From Acidobacteriota bacterium (lineage in GTDB: Bacteria > Acidobacteriota > Blastocatellia > Pyrinomonadales > Pyrinomonadaceae): DNA of 64,000 nucleotides. Location: contig JAOAPY010000048.1 of the NCBI GenBank assembly GCA_025463135.1, forward strand, positions 124,001 through 188,000, in the 5' to 3' direction. The notes under the pieces were generated by a model, which was given only the letters and a program-made list of their open reading frames with translations, did no database searches and was not told where the DNA came from. Every line of letters begins with the position of its first letter. Positions within the stretch are counted from its first letter, which is position 1. The position numbers and the translations under genes were made by a program. This document shows positions 9,544 through 17,189 of the stretch, piece after piece.

Positions 9544-9746
9544 ATGAAGTTTAGTGAACTCATTCGCCTCCTTGAGCAAAATGGTTTTAAACTAACTAAG
9601 GAGAAAGCTCTATCCGCTATTATCGCAAGTTTGGTCATGACAAGTTGATTCGTGTCGACTACCATGGTGCGAAAGAGATTCCTACTGGTACATGTCACGC
9701 GATTCTAAAAGCCGCGGGGATAAGTGGTGGAGGTAAACGATCATGA
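9544..9746 (+). pseudogene. hicA: Frameshifted HicA-type toxin gene
   Basis: From ATG 9544 the frame reads MKFSELIRLLEQNGFKLTKE, a typical HicA start, then derails near 9605. In another frame the rest follows: SIRYYRKFGHDKLIRVDYH, then KEIPTGTCHAILKAAGIS, ending at TGA 9744-9746. The total of 203 nt is one base short of a whole number of codons, consistent with loss of a single G in the KEKGSIRYY region. HicA is a small double-stranded-RNA-binding mRNA nuclease whose catalytic His lies in the K-G-S-H/x-R motif; here that motif sits at the break. The stop overlaps the hicB start (ATGA), the usual translational coupling. It could also be an assembly error. Confidence 0.75.
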
Positions 9747-9991
9747 TCGATTTAAAGTATTCGCTGGTGATTGAGGCCACCGAGGATCCGACCTTCTTCG
9801 GTTTTTATTCTCCAGAACTGGAGGGTTTCACTGGTATCGGACATTCCATCGAAGACTGCTTATACAAAGCCAAGTGGGGAATGGAAGAGCATCTCGCCCT
9901 GATAAGCGAACAGAATCTTCCGATTCCAACACCAAATTTGAACCCGACGGTCATCGTGCAAAACGATGGAACCATCGCCTCCGCCGCTTAG
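9743..9991 (+). CDS. hicB: HicB-family antitoxin
   Basis: 82 residues starting at ATG 9743 inside the end of the hicA remnant. The sequence (YSLVIEATEDPTFFGFYSPE, then LEGFTGIGHSIEDCLYKAK) has the degenerate RNase H-like fold pattern of HicB: two beta strands, the G-x-G-x-S/T-x-E loop, then the amphipathic helix. No C-terminal helix-turn-helix is present, as in the short HicB class. In an active pair it would neutralise HicA and may autoregulate the operon. Its toxin partner is frameshifted, so it may be an orphan antitoxin now. It ends 9 nt before the glcF start and may be co-transcribed with it. Confidence 0.8.
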   Translation: MIDLKYSLVIEATEDPTFFGFYSPELEGFTGIGHSIEDCLYKAKWGMEEHLALISEQNLPIPTPNLNPTVIVQNDGTIASAA

Positions 9992-10000
9992 GCACCTCGC

Positions 10001-11377
10001 TTGGCATCACAACTTAACACCACACTCGCGGCAGAGGAAGACAAACTACTCGCCTGCATTCATTGCGGCCTTTGTCTCGAAGCCTGCCCGACTTATATCG
10101 CGACTGGCGACGAGAACGATAGCCCCCGCGGACGCATTTACCTTATGCGTGCAGTTGCGGAAGGAAGACTCGCGAGCACCGCGAATTCGTTTCGGCTCCA
10201 TATCGATCGCTGTCTTGGATGTCGCGCCTGTGAGCCGGTATGTCCAGCCGGCGTTGAATATGGCCAGCTGTTGGAAGGCGCGCGCGCGGAACTGCACATC
10301 AACGCGACGAGGCTTAGCTTCACACAACGGGCGTTGCGCTTTGCCTTGCGCCATATCTGGCTCAGCGCCGCACGACTGAATTTCGTATTCAGTTGCGCCC
10401 GCCTGGCGCGCGACAGCGGACTGGTGCGCCTGTTATTGAAATCCAAACTGGCGCCGCTGCTTTCGAGGCAATTCGAGTTTGGCTTAGCGCTGCTCGAAAG
10501 TTCAAGACCACAACAGGCTCTGTCAGTACCACCTGCGTCAGCGGGTGGGTCCACTGGTCCCCCCGCAACGTTAAGGACCGATGAAATAACGCACCCGCTC
10601 ACGCAGGTGGTACTAACAAGCCGGCGCGAACCAGTTTTATTGTTCAAAGGCTGCGTGACCGAAGGCCTCTTCAGCCGCGTGAATCAGGCTACGGCTCGAG
10701 TTCTTGCGGTCAACGGCTGTACCACCAGCATTCCGGCAAAGCAAACGTGTTGTGGTGCGCTTCATGCTCATGCCGGCGACCTCGATGGCGCCCGCCAACT
10801 AGCTCAACAAAACATTGAAGCCTTTACCGATACCGGCGACGCCCCGATCATCACCAACGCCGGTGGCTGTGGCGCGATGCTCGTTTCTTATGCGCATCTT
10901 TTTGCCAATAACGAACAAATGGCGCCGCAGGCGCGCCGGTTCAGCAATCGAGTACGCGACGTCAGCCAGCAGCTGGCAGTAACTGGAATCAAAATGGGCG
11001 AAGGCATTGGCTCAGACAAGATTACTTACGATGCGTCGTGCCATCTGATCAATGGCCAACACGCCGGTGATGCCCCATTGCGCCTGCTTGAAGCGATTCC
11101 CGATCTGAAGTTTGTTCCGCTTGCCGGCAGCGATCGATGTTGCGGAGGTGCGGGCGTTTACAACCTCATGGAACCGGAGCTATCAGGTCAGGTACTGGCA
11201 GAGAAGCTGGAACACGTCCGAGGGACTGAAGCGGGAACGTTGGCTACCGGAAACCCCGGCTGTCATATGCAGATTCGCGCCGGCGCAATGCTGGCTGGTG
11301 ATTCACTTCGTGTTTGTCATCCCGTGGAGCTTCTCGATGAGTCGTACCGCCGGGCCGGCTTTTACATAGAAAGTTAG
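10001..11377 (+). CDS. glcF: Glycolate oxidase iron-sulfur subunit, with repeat-derived insert
   Basis: 458 residues from TTG at 10001. Two [4Fe-4S] ferredoxin motifs are seen: C19xxC22xxC25xxxC29P and C71xxC74xxC77xxxC81P. Two later cysteine-rich CCG domains follow (TCCGALHAHAG, RCCGGAGVYNL), the quinone-reductase-like part shared with heterodisulfide reductase subunit B. It passes electrons from the GlcDE flavins to the respiratory chain. Odd point: residues about 174-206 (PPASAGG through THPLTQVV) are encoded by a palindromic repeat element at 10522-10617 that keeps the frame open and lies in a linker before LLFKGCVTEG. The gene is separated from glcDE by ggt and hicAB. Confidence 0.9.
   Translation: MASQLNTTLAAEEDKLLACIHCGLCLEACPTYIATGDENDSPRGRIYLMRAVAEGRLASTANSFRLHIDRCLGCRACEPVCPAGVEYGQLLEGARAELHINATRLSFTQRALRFALRHIWLSAARLNFVFSCARLARDSGLVRLLLKSKLAPLLSRQFEFGLALLESSRPQQALSVPPASAGGSTGPPATLRTDEITHPLTQVVLTSRREPVLLFKGCVTEGLFSRVNQATARVLAVNGCTTSIPAKQTCCGALHAHAGDLDGARQLAQQNIEAFTDTGDAPIITNAGGCGAMLVSYAHLFANNEQMAPQARRFSNRVRDVSQQLAVTGIKMGEGIGSDKITYDASCHLINGQHAGDAPLRLLEAIPDLKFVPLAGSDRCCGGAGVYNLMEPELSGQVLAEKLEHVRGTEAGTLATGNPGCHMQIRAGAMLAGDSLRVCHPVELLDESYRRAGFYIES
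10522..10617. repeat. Family A palindromic element inside glcF
   Basis: Left arm GTCAGTACCACCTGCGT... at 10522-10550; right arm at 10593-10617 is its inverse with two mismatches over 25 bases. The element is 96 bp (32 codons) and preserves the glcF frame. Other copies are at 39448-39544 and 63852-63966, with a single arm at 44489-44519. Confidence 0.85.
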
Positions 11378-11547
11378 GGCGGCCGGGAATAAAGAACGCG
11401 GAGCCGTAGCGACAGGATGCTGCCCCTCAATGTCGAGTCCACGGTCCGTCGCAACCCCAGGGCCAGTCGGGCTAGTGACCCCGGTCGGCTTCCGGTTCTA
11501 TAACCAGTGCTCCAGGTGAGGATCAGCGTGACTCAGAAGTCCGCGTT

Positions 11548-12768
11548 CTAAACGAGGGTTTCGAATTGTCCGCCAACCATGGTGAACTGAACCTTTCCTT
11601 CCCGATTCAACCCAACCAGGTCGGCTCGCTTTCCTTCCTCAATAGCACCGCAATCCTGATCAATACGCAGGAGCCGGGCGGGATTCGTGGCTGCCATGCG
11701 GGCCGCCTCGACCTCTGAAACGCCAAGGGAAAGCATCATGCGCACGGCGTCCAACATGGTAATTACAGAGCCGGCAATACTGCCATGTGCATTTTGCGTC
11801 CGACCGCGCGACACGGAAATCGTCTCACCCCAGATCTGATAATCGCCGTCACCCAATCCCGCCGCCGCGATAGCGTCGCTAATCAGCGTTAGCCGCTCCG
11901 GCGACTTTATCTGGAGCAGCAAACGCAGCATCAGCGGATCCAAGTGCACTCCATCGGCGATGATGTCGCAACTCACATCATTCCGCGATAACCCCCAGCC
12001 CACCGGCCCCGGGTTTCGGTGATGCAATTGAGGCATGGCATTCATAAAGTGCGTCAGGTGCCGCGCTCCTGCTGTAAATGCCTGATCGAGCACCGCAAGT
12101 GAAGCACGCGTATGTCCCAGCGACACGACCCACTCGTTCGCGGTGAGCTCACGCACCAGATCAACGCCGCCGGCAATTTCGGGAGCAACTGTCATCATCT
12201 TCACGCTTCCGTTGATGTTGGGAACTTGAAGCGCGGTGAGATCGTCGGCGGTTGAATACTCCCTGAAGAAATTCGTATGCAATGCTCCGCATTGGGCGTC
12301 GCTAACGAACGGTCCTTCGTAATGCAGGCCCAACACGCGCGCGCCATTTTCCCTGGTATCGGCCGCGCCGCTGGGAGATTGTCCGTCTGCCTGCACTCGC
12401 ATCAAGCCTTCGATGGATCGCACCGCACTTGCATACTGCGCTGCCTCAGCAGGCACCAGAGTTGGCAGCCAACCAGTAACACCCTGACTAGCCAAATACT
12501 TTGACACGCGCAGGAGATCGTCGGCACGGGCGTTCATCGTGTCGACTCCGGCGGCGCCATGGATATGTACGTCAATGAGTCCCGGCCAGAGCGTCAGATC
12601 CTTACAATCGCGCTCAAGCGCATCGCCGCCAATGCGTGCGGCTTCGCCTTCCAAGACCTGCGAAATCTTGCCGCCTTCCACCAGCAACGCGCCACGCTCA
12701 ACGATCTTATCCCGCGTAATAATCCGCGCGTTATCTAACAGGATTCTCTTTGGTGCTAACGAGGTCAT
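11548..12768 (-). CDS. nagA: N-acetylglucosamine-6-phosphate deacetylase
   Basis: 406 residues from ATG at 12768 (a TTG at 12783 is an alternative; neither has a good Shine-Dalgarno). Amidohydrolase fold: metal site DVHIHG near the N-terminus, the GLHYEGPF glutamate, SLGHTRAS and HLTHFMNAM histidines, and the catalytic aspartate in LISDAIAAAG. It removes acetate from GlcNAc-6-phosphate to give GlcN-6-phosphate, in the cytoplasm. It would complete the MurNAc salvage route encoded at 25-34 kb, which makes GlcNAc-6-phosphate through MurQ. No nagB is seen nearby. It lies downstream of a large TonB-type receptor in the same direction, with a hairpin between them. Confidence 0.93.
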   Translation of the reverse strand: MTSLAPKRILLDNARIITRDKIVERGALLVEGGKISQVLEGEAARIGGDALERDCKDLTLWPGLIDVHIHGAAGVDTMNARADDLLRVSKYLASQGVTGWLPTLVPAEAAQYASAVRSIEGLMRVQADGQSPSGAADTRENGARVLGLHYEGPFVSDAQCGALHTNFFREYSTADDLTALQVPNINGSVKMMTVAPEIAGGVDLVRELTANEWVVSLGHTRASLAVLDQAFTAGARHLTHFMNAMPQLHHRNPGPVGWGLSRNDVSCDIIADGVHLDPLMLRLLLQIKSPERLTLISDAIAAAGLGDGDYQIWGETISVSRGRTQNAHGSIAGSVITMLDAVRMMLSLGVSEVEAARMAATNPARLLRIDQDCGAIEEGKRADLVGLNREGKVQFTMVGGQFETLV

Positions 12769-12806
12769 GGGACTATTAAGCAATAATTGATCAGATAATG
12801 TAAGCG

Positions 12807-12839
12807 AATGCCCGCAACGTTGGTGACGTTGCGGGCATT
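12807..12839 (-). terminator. Stem-loop after the TonB-type receptor gene
   Basis: AATGCCCGCAACGT-tggtg-ACGTTGCGGGCATT: 14-bp perfect arms with a 5-nt loop, 30 bases after the receptor stop codon. The T-tract is short in both directions, so it could terminate or attenuate transcription into nagA. Confidence 0.6.
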
Positions 12840-12868
12840 TCGCGGAATACGAACTGGCAGCCGTCGGC

Positions 12869-15800
12869 CTAGAAATAAAGCTTCACGCCGAATTGCATGA
12901 TTCGTGGATCGCGGAACGAAGTGACCGTGCCGAATCCCGAACATCCGGCTGTCCCGGCTGTACAGATCGTTTCATTCGCAATCGACCTGGCAGTGCTGAG
13001 GTTTCTAAAGTTCGTATGGTTGAAGACGTTAAAAGCTTCCGCCCGAAGTTGTATGCCGACGTTTTCTCCGAACCGGATTCGCTTGGAAAGGGTAAAGTCG
13101 ACACGCTTGGTTGGCGGTCCATCGACGGCTCCTCGTGATGCAGTTCCGGGGACGTTGGGAACGCCCGTCACTCCAGCTGCAGTCTGTCTGGCGAAACAGG
13201 CTGTATTGAACCATTGGTCGACGGTATGTGGAGCGTTAGCATTTGGATCGCAAAGAAGCAAAGGTCTGCCACCGGCCACGATCGCAGGGATGAAGCCGAT
13301 GCCCGCAGTATCGTAGGTCGCACTTGCTACTGTAAACGGCAACCCCGTGTAGTAGCTGCCAATTCCCGACACCTGCCAGCCTCCCAATACCTTGCCTACC
13401 AAGTCCTTCTGCTCCTTGAAAAACGGCAGTTCATAAATGTAGTTCACGCTAAGTACGTGACGCCGATCAAGAATCGCCCTGCCATATTCCGCTCTGATGT
13501 TGAAAGCGTCCTGTGGCGCGGCGTTCAGCGAAGACGTTTGATTGTCGGTAAGGTTCTTCGACCAGGTGTAGGACAAGTTCGCCTGGGACGCACCCGAAAA
13601 ACGGTGCTGGGCGGAAACTTGTAGACTATGGTAGTTGGAGTTGTAGCGGGTCTCGAGCACATTGATCGAACGATAACCGCGGTATGGTCGAATCTGATCA
13701 AGAATGCCGGGAGTTGCCGTAAATGGCGTCCCCGCCGCCATGCAGGGCACCGTTACTACGCCGGGATCCTGCAGGGTGCTGGTGCCAGTTGCGCACTGGC
13801 TTGAAAGAGCTTTGCCCACTTGCAGATCGTTGATCTCGGTGTTGCCATTCAGGTGCGTTCCCTTGGACCCATAATAGCCCACGGTAACGATCGTGTCCTT
13901 ACCAAACGTGTGTTGTACATCCAAAGACCACTGTTGCGTGTACGGCGTCAGAAAGTTCGGCTGGATGGCGCGAATGTTCGGAGGTGTTCCTGACGCGACC
14001 ACGGGAATCGAAGCTCCGGTGGGGATTGGTTGATCCAATCGGGTCAATGTCTGCGTGGCAGTTTGTAAGTAGGGAGGATTCAAAGACAGGAGTTCGGCCG
14101 CGCTTAGGGAAACCTGTTCGTGGTAGATTCCATACCCCATGCGAACCGACGTCGTGCCCTTACCGAACGGATCCCAGGCCAGACCCACTCGCGGTGCAAA
14201 ATTATTCTTCTGCGCCTTATAAACATACTTGCCATAGGGTGAGGCGGTTGGCGTGCAATTGAAGGCTGGCGGACCCGTTTGAAAGTTTTGGGCGTTGACT
14301 ATCATTCCGTTACAAAAATTGCCCGTTCCCGGAACACGGACATCGGTCGACGTTGTAGCACTAGCTCCGGTCACTCGGGGCGCACTTCCCGCGTTCCAGA
14401 GGCCGGGAATGAAGTTGCTCAGCAAGCCGTTCTTATCGTAAGGCGGACCAAAGTAGGAATACCGCACGCCATAACTCAGCGTCAGGTTTTTTCTAAACCG
14501 CCACTCGTCCTGAGCGAACCCCTCAAGCGATTTCTGCCGGAAGTCGACCATCAAATCGAGATTTGCCTGACTGAAAGTGACGTTATTCCCCAGCAGAAAG
14601 CAAGCCCAGTTTTGATAAAGCGTATTGAGGGCCGACGCGGCGACCCCTGTGGCCCGAGTGCACCCCTGCGAGCTCCCGGTCGTAAGGGTGTTTTGGAAGG
14701 TGCTAAACGATCCTTGATTCGTGCCCGACAGCGCATTTTCCGTTTTGGTGTTCCGCGAATAAACGCCACCGAACTTCATAGTGTGATTGCCATGAAGCAA
14801 GACCATGCTGCCACTAAAATTCAGTTTGGAAGATGGATCGATGTAATTGCTGAAACCCGTCAACGAATTGAAGCCCGAGACAGTGAGCACCGGAACAACG
14901 TCACGCACGCTCGCGTAGGGGAGATTGACCGCGATTGGAGATACAGACTTGGCGAGCAGTCCGGTTGTATGCGTGTAGATAGCGCCATAACCGTAAGTGG
15001 CTCGGCCTTCAAAGATGGTACTTGAGTTCAGCGAATAGGTGGCTTGGAACGTGTGTGCGCGCCCAGGTGAATCCGACTGCATCTGGTTCACAAACGGAAT
15101 TCCGGAGCGCGTACCGATTGAGCCGTCGGCGTCAAGTGTCGGGATTGTATCCCGCTCGTAGCGGTAGAAGAGGGATAAGTGATCCGAAAGCGTATGATCC
15201 AGGCGAACGATTTCCTGACGAAACTTTGCAACGTTCAGCGTTGGGAAATTAAGAGCCAGCGTCGCCGGCGTGGTTGGTTCGGGAATCTTGCTCCAAATTT
15301 GATTTACGTATTGCTGTGCCACACTACTGACAGGAGTAACCGAGCTGAGTGGCGTTCCGGCATTCAGTGTCGAAGTGCAAACGGTCGAACTTGTAGCGCT
15401 CAAACAGATCGGGATTGGAAAGATTCCCGCCTTCATCGCATTCGTAGGAACAACTGATGTTAGCGTGGGATAGCGGGTATCGCGGCGCTGTTCTTCGGAA
15501 AAGAAGAAAAAGGTCCGCGCAAGTTTGCTGACCATTCTTCCTGTTCCTTCACCAAAGTTTGGCACGTAGACCGGCCCACCGATAACAAAACCGTAGTTGT
15601 TATAACGGAACGGTTTTCTCTTGAGCTTGCCATTCGAATCCCGGCCCAGCGTCGTAGCGAGGGACGGTGTTTTGTTTGAGAGAAAGTCGTTTGCATTAAA
15701 AGCCTCGTTGCGTATGAATTCGAAACCTGCGCCGTGAAACTTGTCAGAGCCCGAACGCGTTACAACGTTCACTTGCCCGCCTCCGCTCCGGCCCGACTCG

Positions 15801-16525
15801 GCGGGATAGAGACTGCGCAGCACCTGAAACTCACCGATTGAATCGACACTCGGATAAGCCTGGATCGTCAGATTAGAGCCGCGATCCGTGACGTCTGCTC
15901 CGTCTACAGTAAAGGTATTCTGCGTGCTCCGCGCCCCGTTAACTGAAATCAAGGTTCTGTTGACAACTTGAGTATCGGGATTGTTTGTGCCGGTAAACAC
16001 CAGGTCATCAAGATCGTTTGATACACCCGGAGCAAGGGTTACGAGTTGAACGAAATTGCGATTATTGATCGAGAGTTCGCGCACTTGGTTGCCGTTTATT
16101 ACCGTCGAGACGCTTGGCGATGTAAGTTGAACAGCGACAGGGGTCGCCTCGACCGTTACGACCTCGGTAATATTACCGGGCTCCAATGCAACATCGACGG
16201 TACGGCGCGCGCCCACATCAACCTTAACGCCGTTTTCCTCATGCTTCTTGAAACCTGCAGCTTCAACCGTAAGGTTGTAGGTCGCTGATAAGAGATTCGG
16301 CGCGGAAAAATCGCCATCATCATTAGTCGATGCGGTGCGAACGACGACCTTTTTTTGCGCATCAGTAATTGTTATTGTCGCACCCTTGACCGCCGCGCCC
16401 GTCGAGTCCTTAACGCTACCGTTGATGCTGCCTGTAACTTCCTGACCAAAGGTCAGACCACTCAAGCTCAGGCAAAGCGCGACTGCCAGGAGCGTAATTC
16501 GAATTGGTATCTGTAGATGTCTCAT
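12869..16525 (-). CDS. Oar-like TonB-dependent outer-membrane receptor
   Basis: 1218 residues from ATG at 16525, preceded by AAGGAAG; a longer frame to 16657 would bury the signal peptide (residues about 9-25, LLAVALCLSLSGLTFG). Residues 26-110 form a carboxypeptidase-regulatory beta-sandwich (GSINGSVKDSTGAAVKGATI). The plug follows (SPSVSTVINGNQVRELSINN, then FTVDGADVTDRGSN and SGRSGGGQVNVVTRSGSDKF), then a barrel of about 900 residues ending in phenylalanine (MQFGVKLYF), the outer-membrane insertion signature. Known members import or bind large ligands, often saccharides or peptides; the ligand here is unknown. It precedes nagA in the same direction, which hints at amino-sugar use, but a hairpin lies between them. 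Confidence 0.9.
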   Translation of the reverse strand: MRHLQIPIRITLLAVALCLSLSGLTFGQEVTGSINGSVKDSTGAAVKGATITITDAQKKVVVRTASTNDDGDFSAPNLLSATYNLTVEAAGFKKHEENGVKVDVGARRTVDVALEPGNITEVVTVEATPVAVQLTSPSVSTVINGNQVRELSINNRNFVQLVTLAPGVSNDLDDLVFTGTNNPDTQVVNRTLISVNGARSTQNTFTVDGADVTDRGSNLTIQAYPSVDSIGEFQVLRSLYPAESGRSGGGQVNVVTRSGSDKFHGAGFEFIRNEAFNANDFLSNKTPSLATTLGRDSNGKLKRKPFRYNNYGFVIGGPVYVPNFGEGTGRMVSKLARTFFFFSEEQRRDTRYPTLTSVVPTNAMKAGIFPIPICLSATSSTVCTSTLNAGTPLSSVTPVSSVAQQYVNQIWSKIPEPTTPATLALNFPTLNVAKFRQEIVRLDHTLSDHLSLFYRYERDTIPTLDADGSIGTRSGIPFVNQMQSDSPGRAHTFQATYSLNSSTIFEGRATYGYGAIYTHTTGLLAKSVSPIAVNLPYASVRDVVPVLTVSGFNSLTGFSNYIDPSSKLNFSGSMVLLHGNHTMKFGGVYSRNTKTENALSGTNQGSFSTFQNTLTTGSSQGCTRATGVAASALNTLYQNWACFLLGNNVTFSQANLDLMVDFRQKSLEGFAQDEWRFRKNLTLSYGVRYSYFGPPYDKNGLLSNFIPGLWNAGSAPRVTGASATTSTDVRVPGTGNFCNGMIVNAQNFQTGPPAFNCTPTASPYGKYVYKAQKNNFAPRVGLAWDPFGKGTTSVRMGYGIYHEQVSLSAAELLSLNPPYLQTATQTLTRLDQPIPTGASIPVVASGTPPNIRAIQPNFLTPYTQQWSLDVQHTFGKDTIVTVGYYGSKGTHLNGNTEINDLQVGKALSSQCATGTSTLQDPGVVTVPCMAAGTPFTATPGILDQIRPYRGYRSINVLETRYNSNYHSLQVSAQHRFSGASQANLSYTWSKNLTDNQTSSLNAAPQDAFNIRAEYGRAILDRRHVLSVNYIYELPFFKEQKDLVGKVLGGWQVSGIGSYYTGLPFTVASATYDTAGIGFIPAIVAGGRPLLLCDPNANAPHTVDQWFNTACFARQTAAGVTGVPNVPGTASRGAVDGPPTKRVDFTLSKRIRFGENVGIQLRAEAFNVFNHTNFRNLSTARSIANETICTAGTAGCSGFGTVTSFRDPRIMQFGVKLYF

Positions 16526-16744
16526 GTTTGCTTCCTTTTCGTTTTCAAGAAACATTTTGCTGAATTCAAAGATTCCGGAAGCTGCGCTCAAAATCATGCG
16601 ACAGAGACCGTCCGGACGGGAAGAAGAGCGAACTGTTGTGACTGCTTTTTTCTGCAAAGACGAACCGCTGGAATGATGTCAAGATTTATACACCGCCGTC
16701 CTCTATGTAGCAAGCATTCCCGCGAATCGGTAGTGGCTTGATTT

Positions 16745-16851
16745 GTAACGCGAACTGTTGGTTGGCGATGATTGAATGGCATTCAACGCACCCGCAAGCC
16801 CGGGGTCCCAGCGGAGCAGTTCCGCTGAGGTGGTCTTACTGCTTGCGTTAC
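16745..16851. repeat. Family B palindromic element
   Basis: Left arm GTAACGCGAACTGTTGGTTG, conserved inner palindrome TTGAATGGCATTCAA (16772-16786), and a right end reading CTTGCGTTAC. The centre carries an additional GC-rich hairpin (GCGGAGCAGTTCCGCTGAGG). Confidence 0.65.
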
Positions 16852-17047
16852 AACAAACCTTTCACAGCGTGAACAACCGAATGCACGCTGACCGTGTGAC
16901 ACTCTCAGTGCGATAAAGCACCTGGAGGCTAAACTTTCAGCTTCATTCGAGTTAAGCAGAATGTCGAAATAAAAGATTCGCGATACGGAACTCTCTTCGG
17001 ATGTACATTCTATTGAAGAACCGACCAACAAGAAAAGCTAAAAGATT

Positions 17048-17062
17048 TTATCAATCCGATAA
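17048..17062. promoter_or_regulatory. Candidate LysR-type operator upstream of pabBC
   Basis: TTATC-AATCC-GATAA within AAAAGATTTTATC context. It fits the T-N11-A rule of LysR-type regulators and closely resembles the palindrome at 33844-33858 before the LysR gene, including the flanking AAAAGATT. Confidence 0.4.
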
Positions 17063-17189
17063 GGACGAGTGATGGGGAAGAGGTTTCATCTATTGGGTGG
17101 AGTCTATTGGAATTTTGAAAATACAGTGAGTATGCAGAACCGATCACCGTCCCGTGCCACTTCCCTGGTTTCCCAATATACTTTGCCGC

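Larger units (their letters stand above)
16526..17189. other. Divergent intergenic region, receptor and pabBC promoters
   Basis: 664 bases without a supportable gene. It contains a family B repeat (16745-16851), a palindrome TTATC-N5-GATAA at 17048-17062, and a candidate pabBC promoter TTGGAA-N18-TATGCA (17107-17136). The rest shows nothing I recognise. Confidence 0.5.

Noticed and set aside
12807-12839. Hairpin considered as another dispersed repeat
   Set aside because: No second copy in the window; position right after a stop codon fits a terminator better.
14279-15025. 248-codon plus-strand frame inside the first receptor gene
   Set aside because: Antisense to a clear barrel domain; composition is that of a shadow frame, with no family signal.
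16783-17031. 82-codon minus-strand frame upstream of the first receptor
   Set aside because: Its end is read from a family B repeat, and it has no ribosome binding site or family features.
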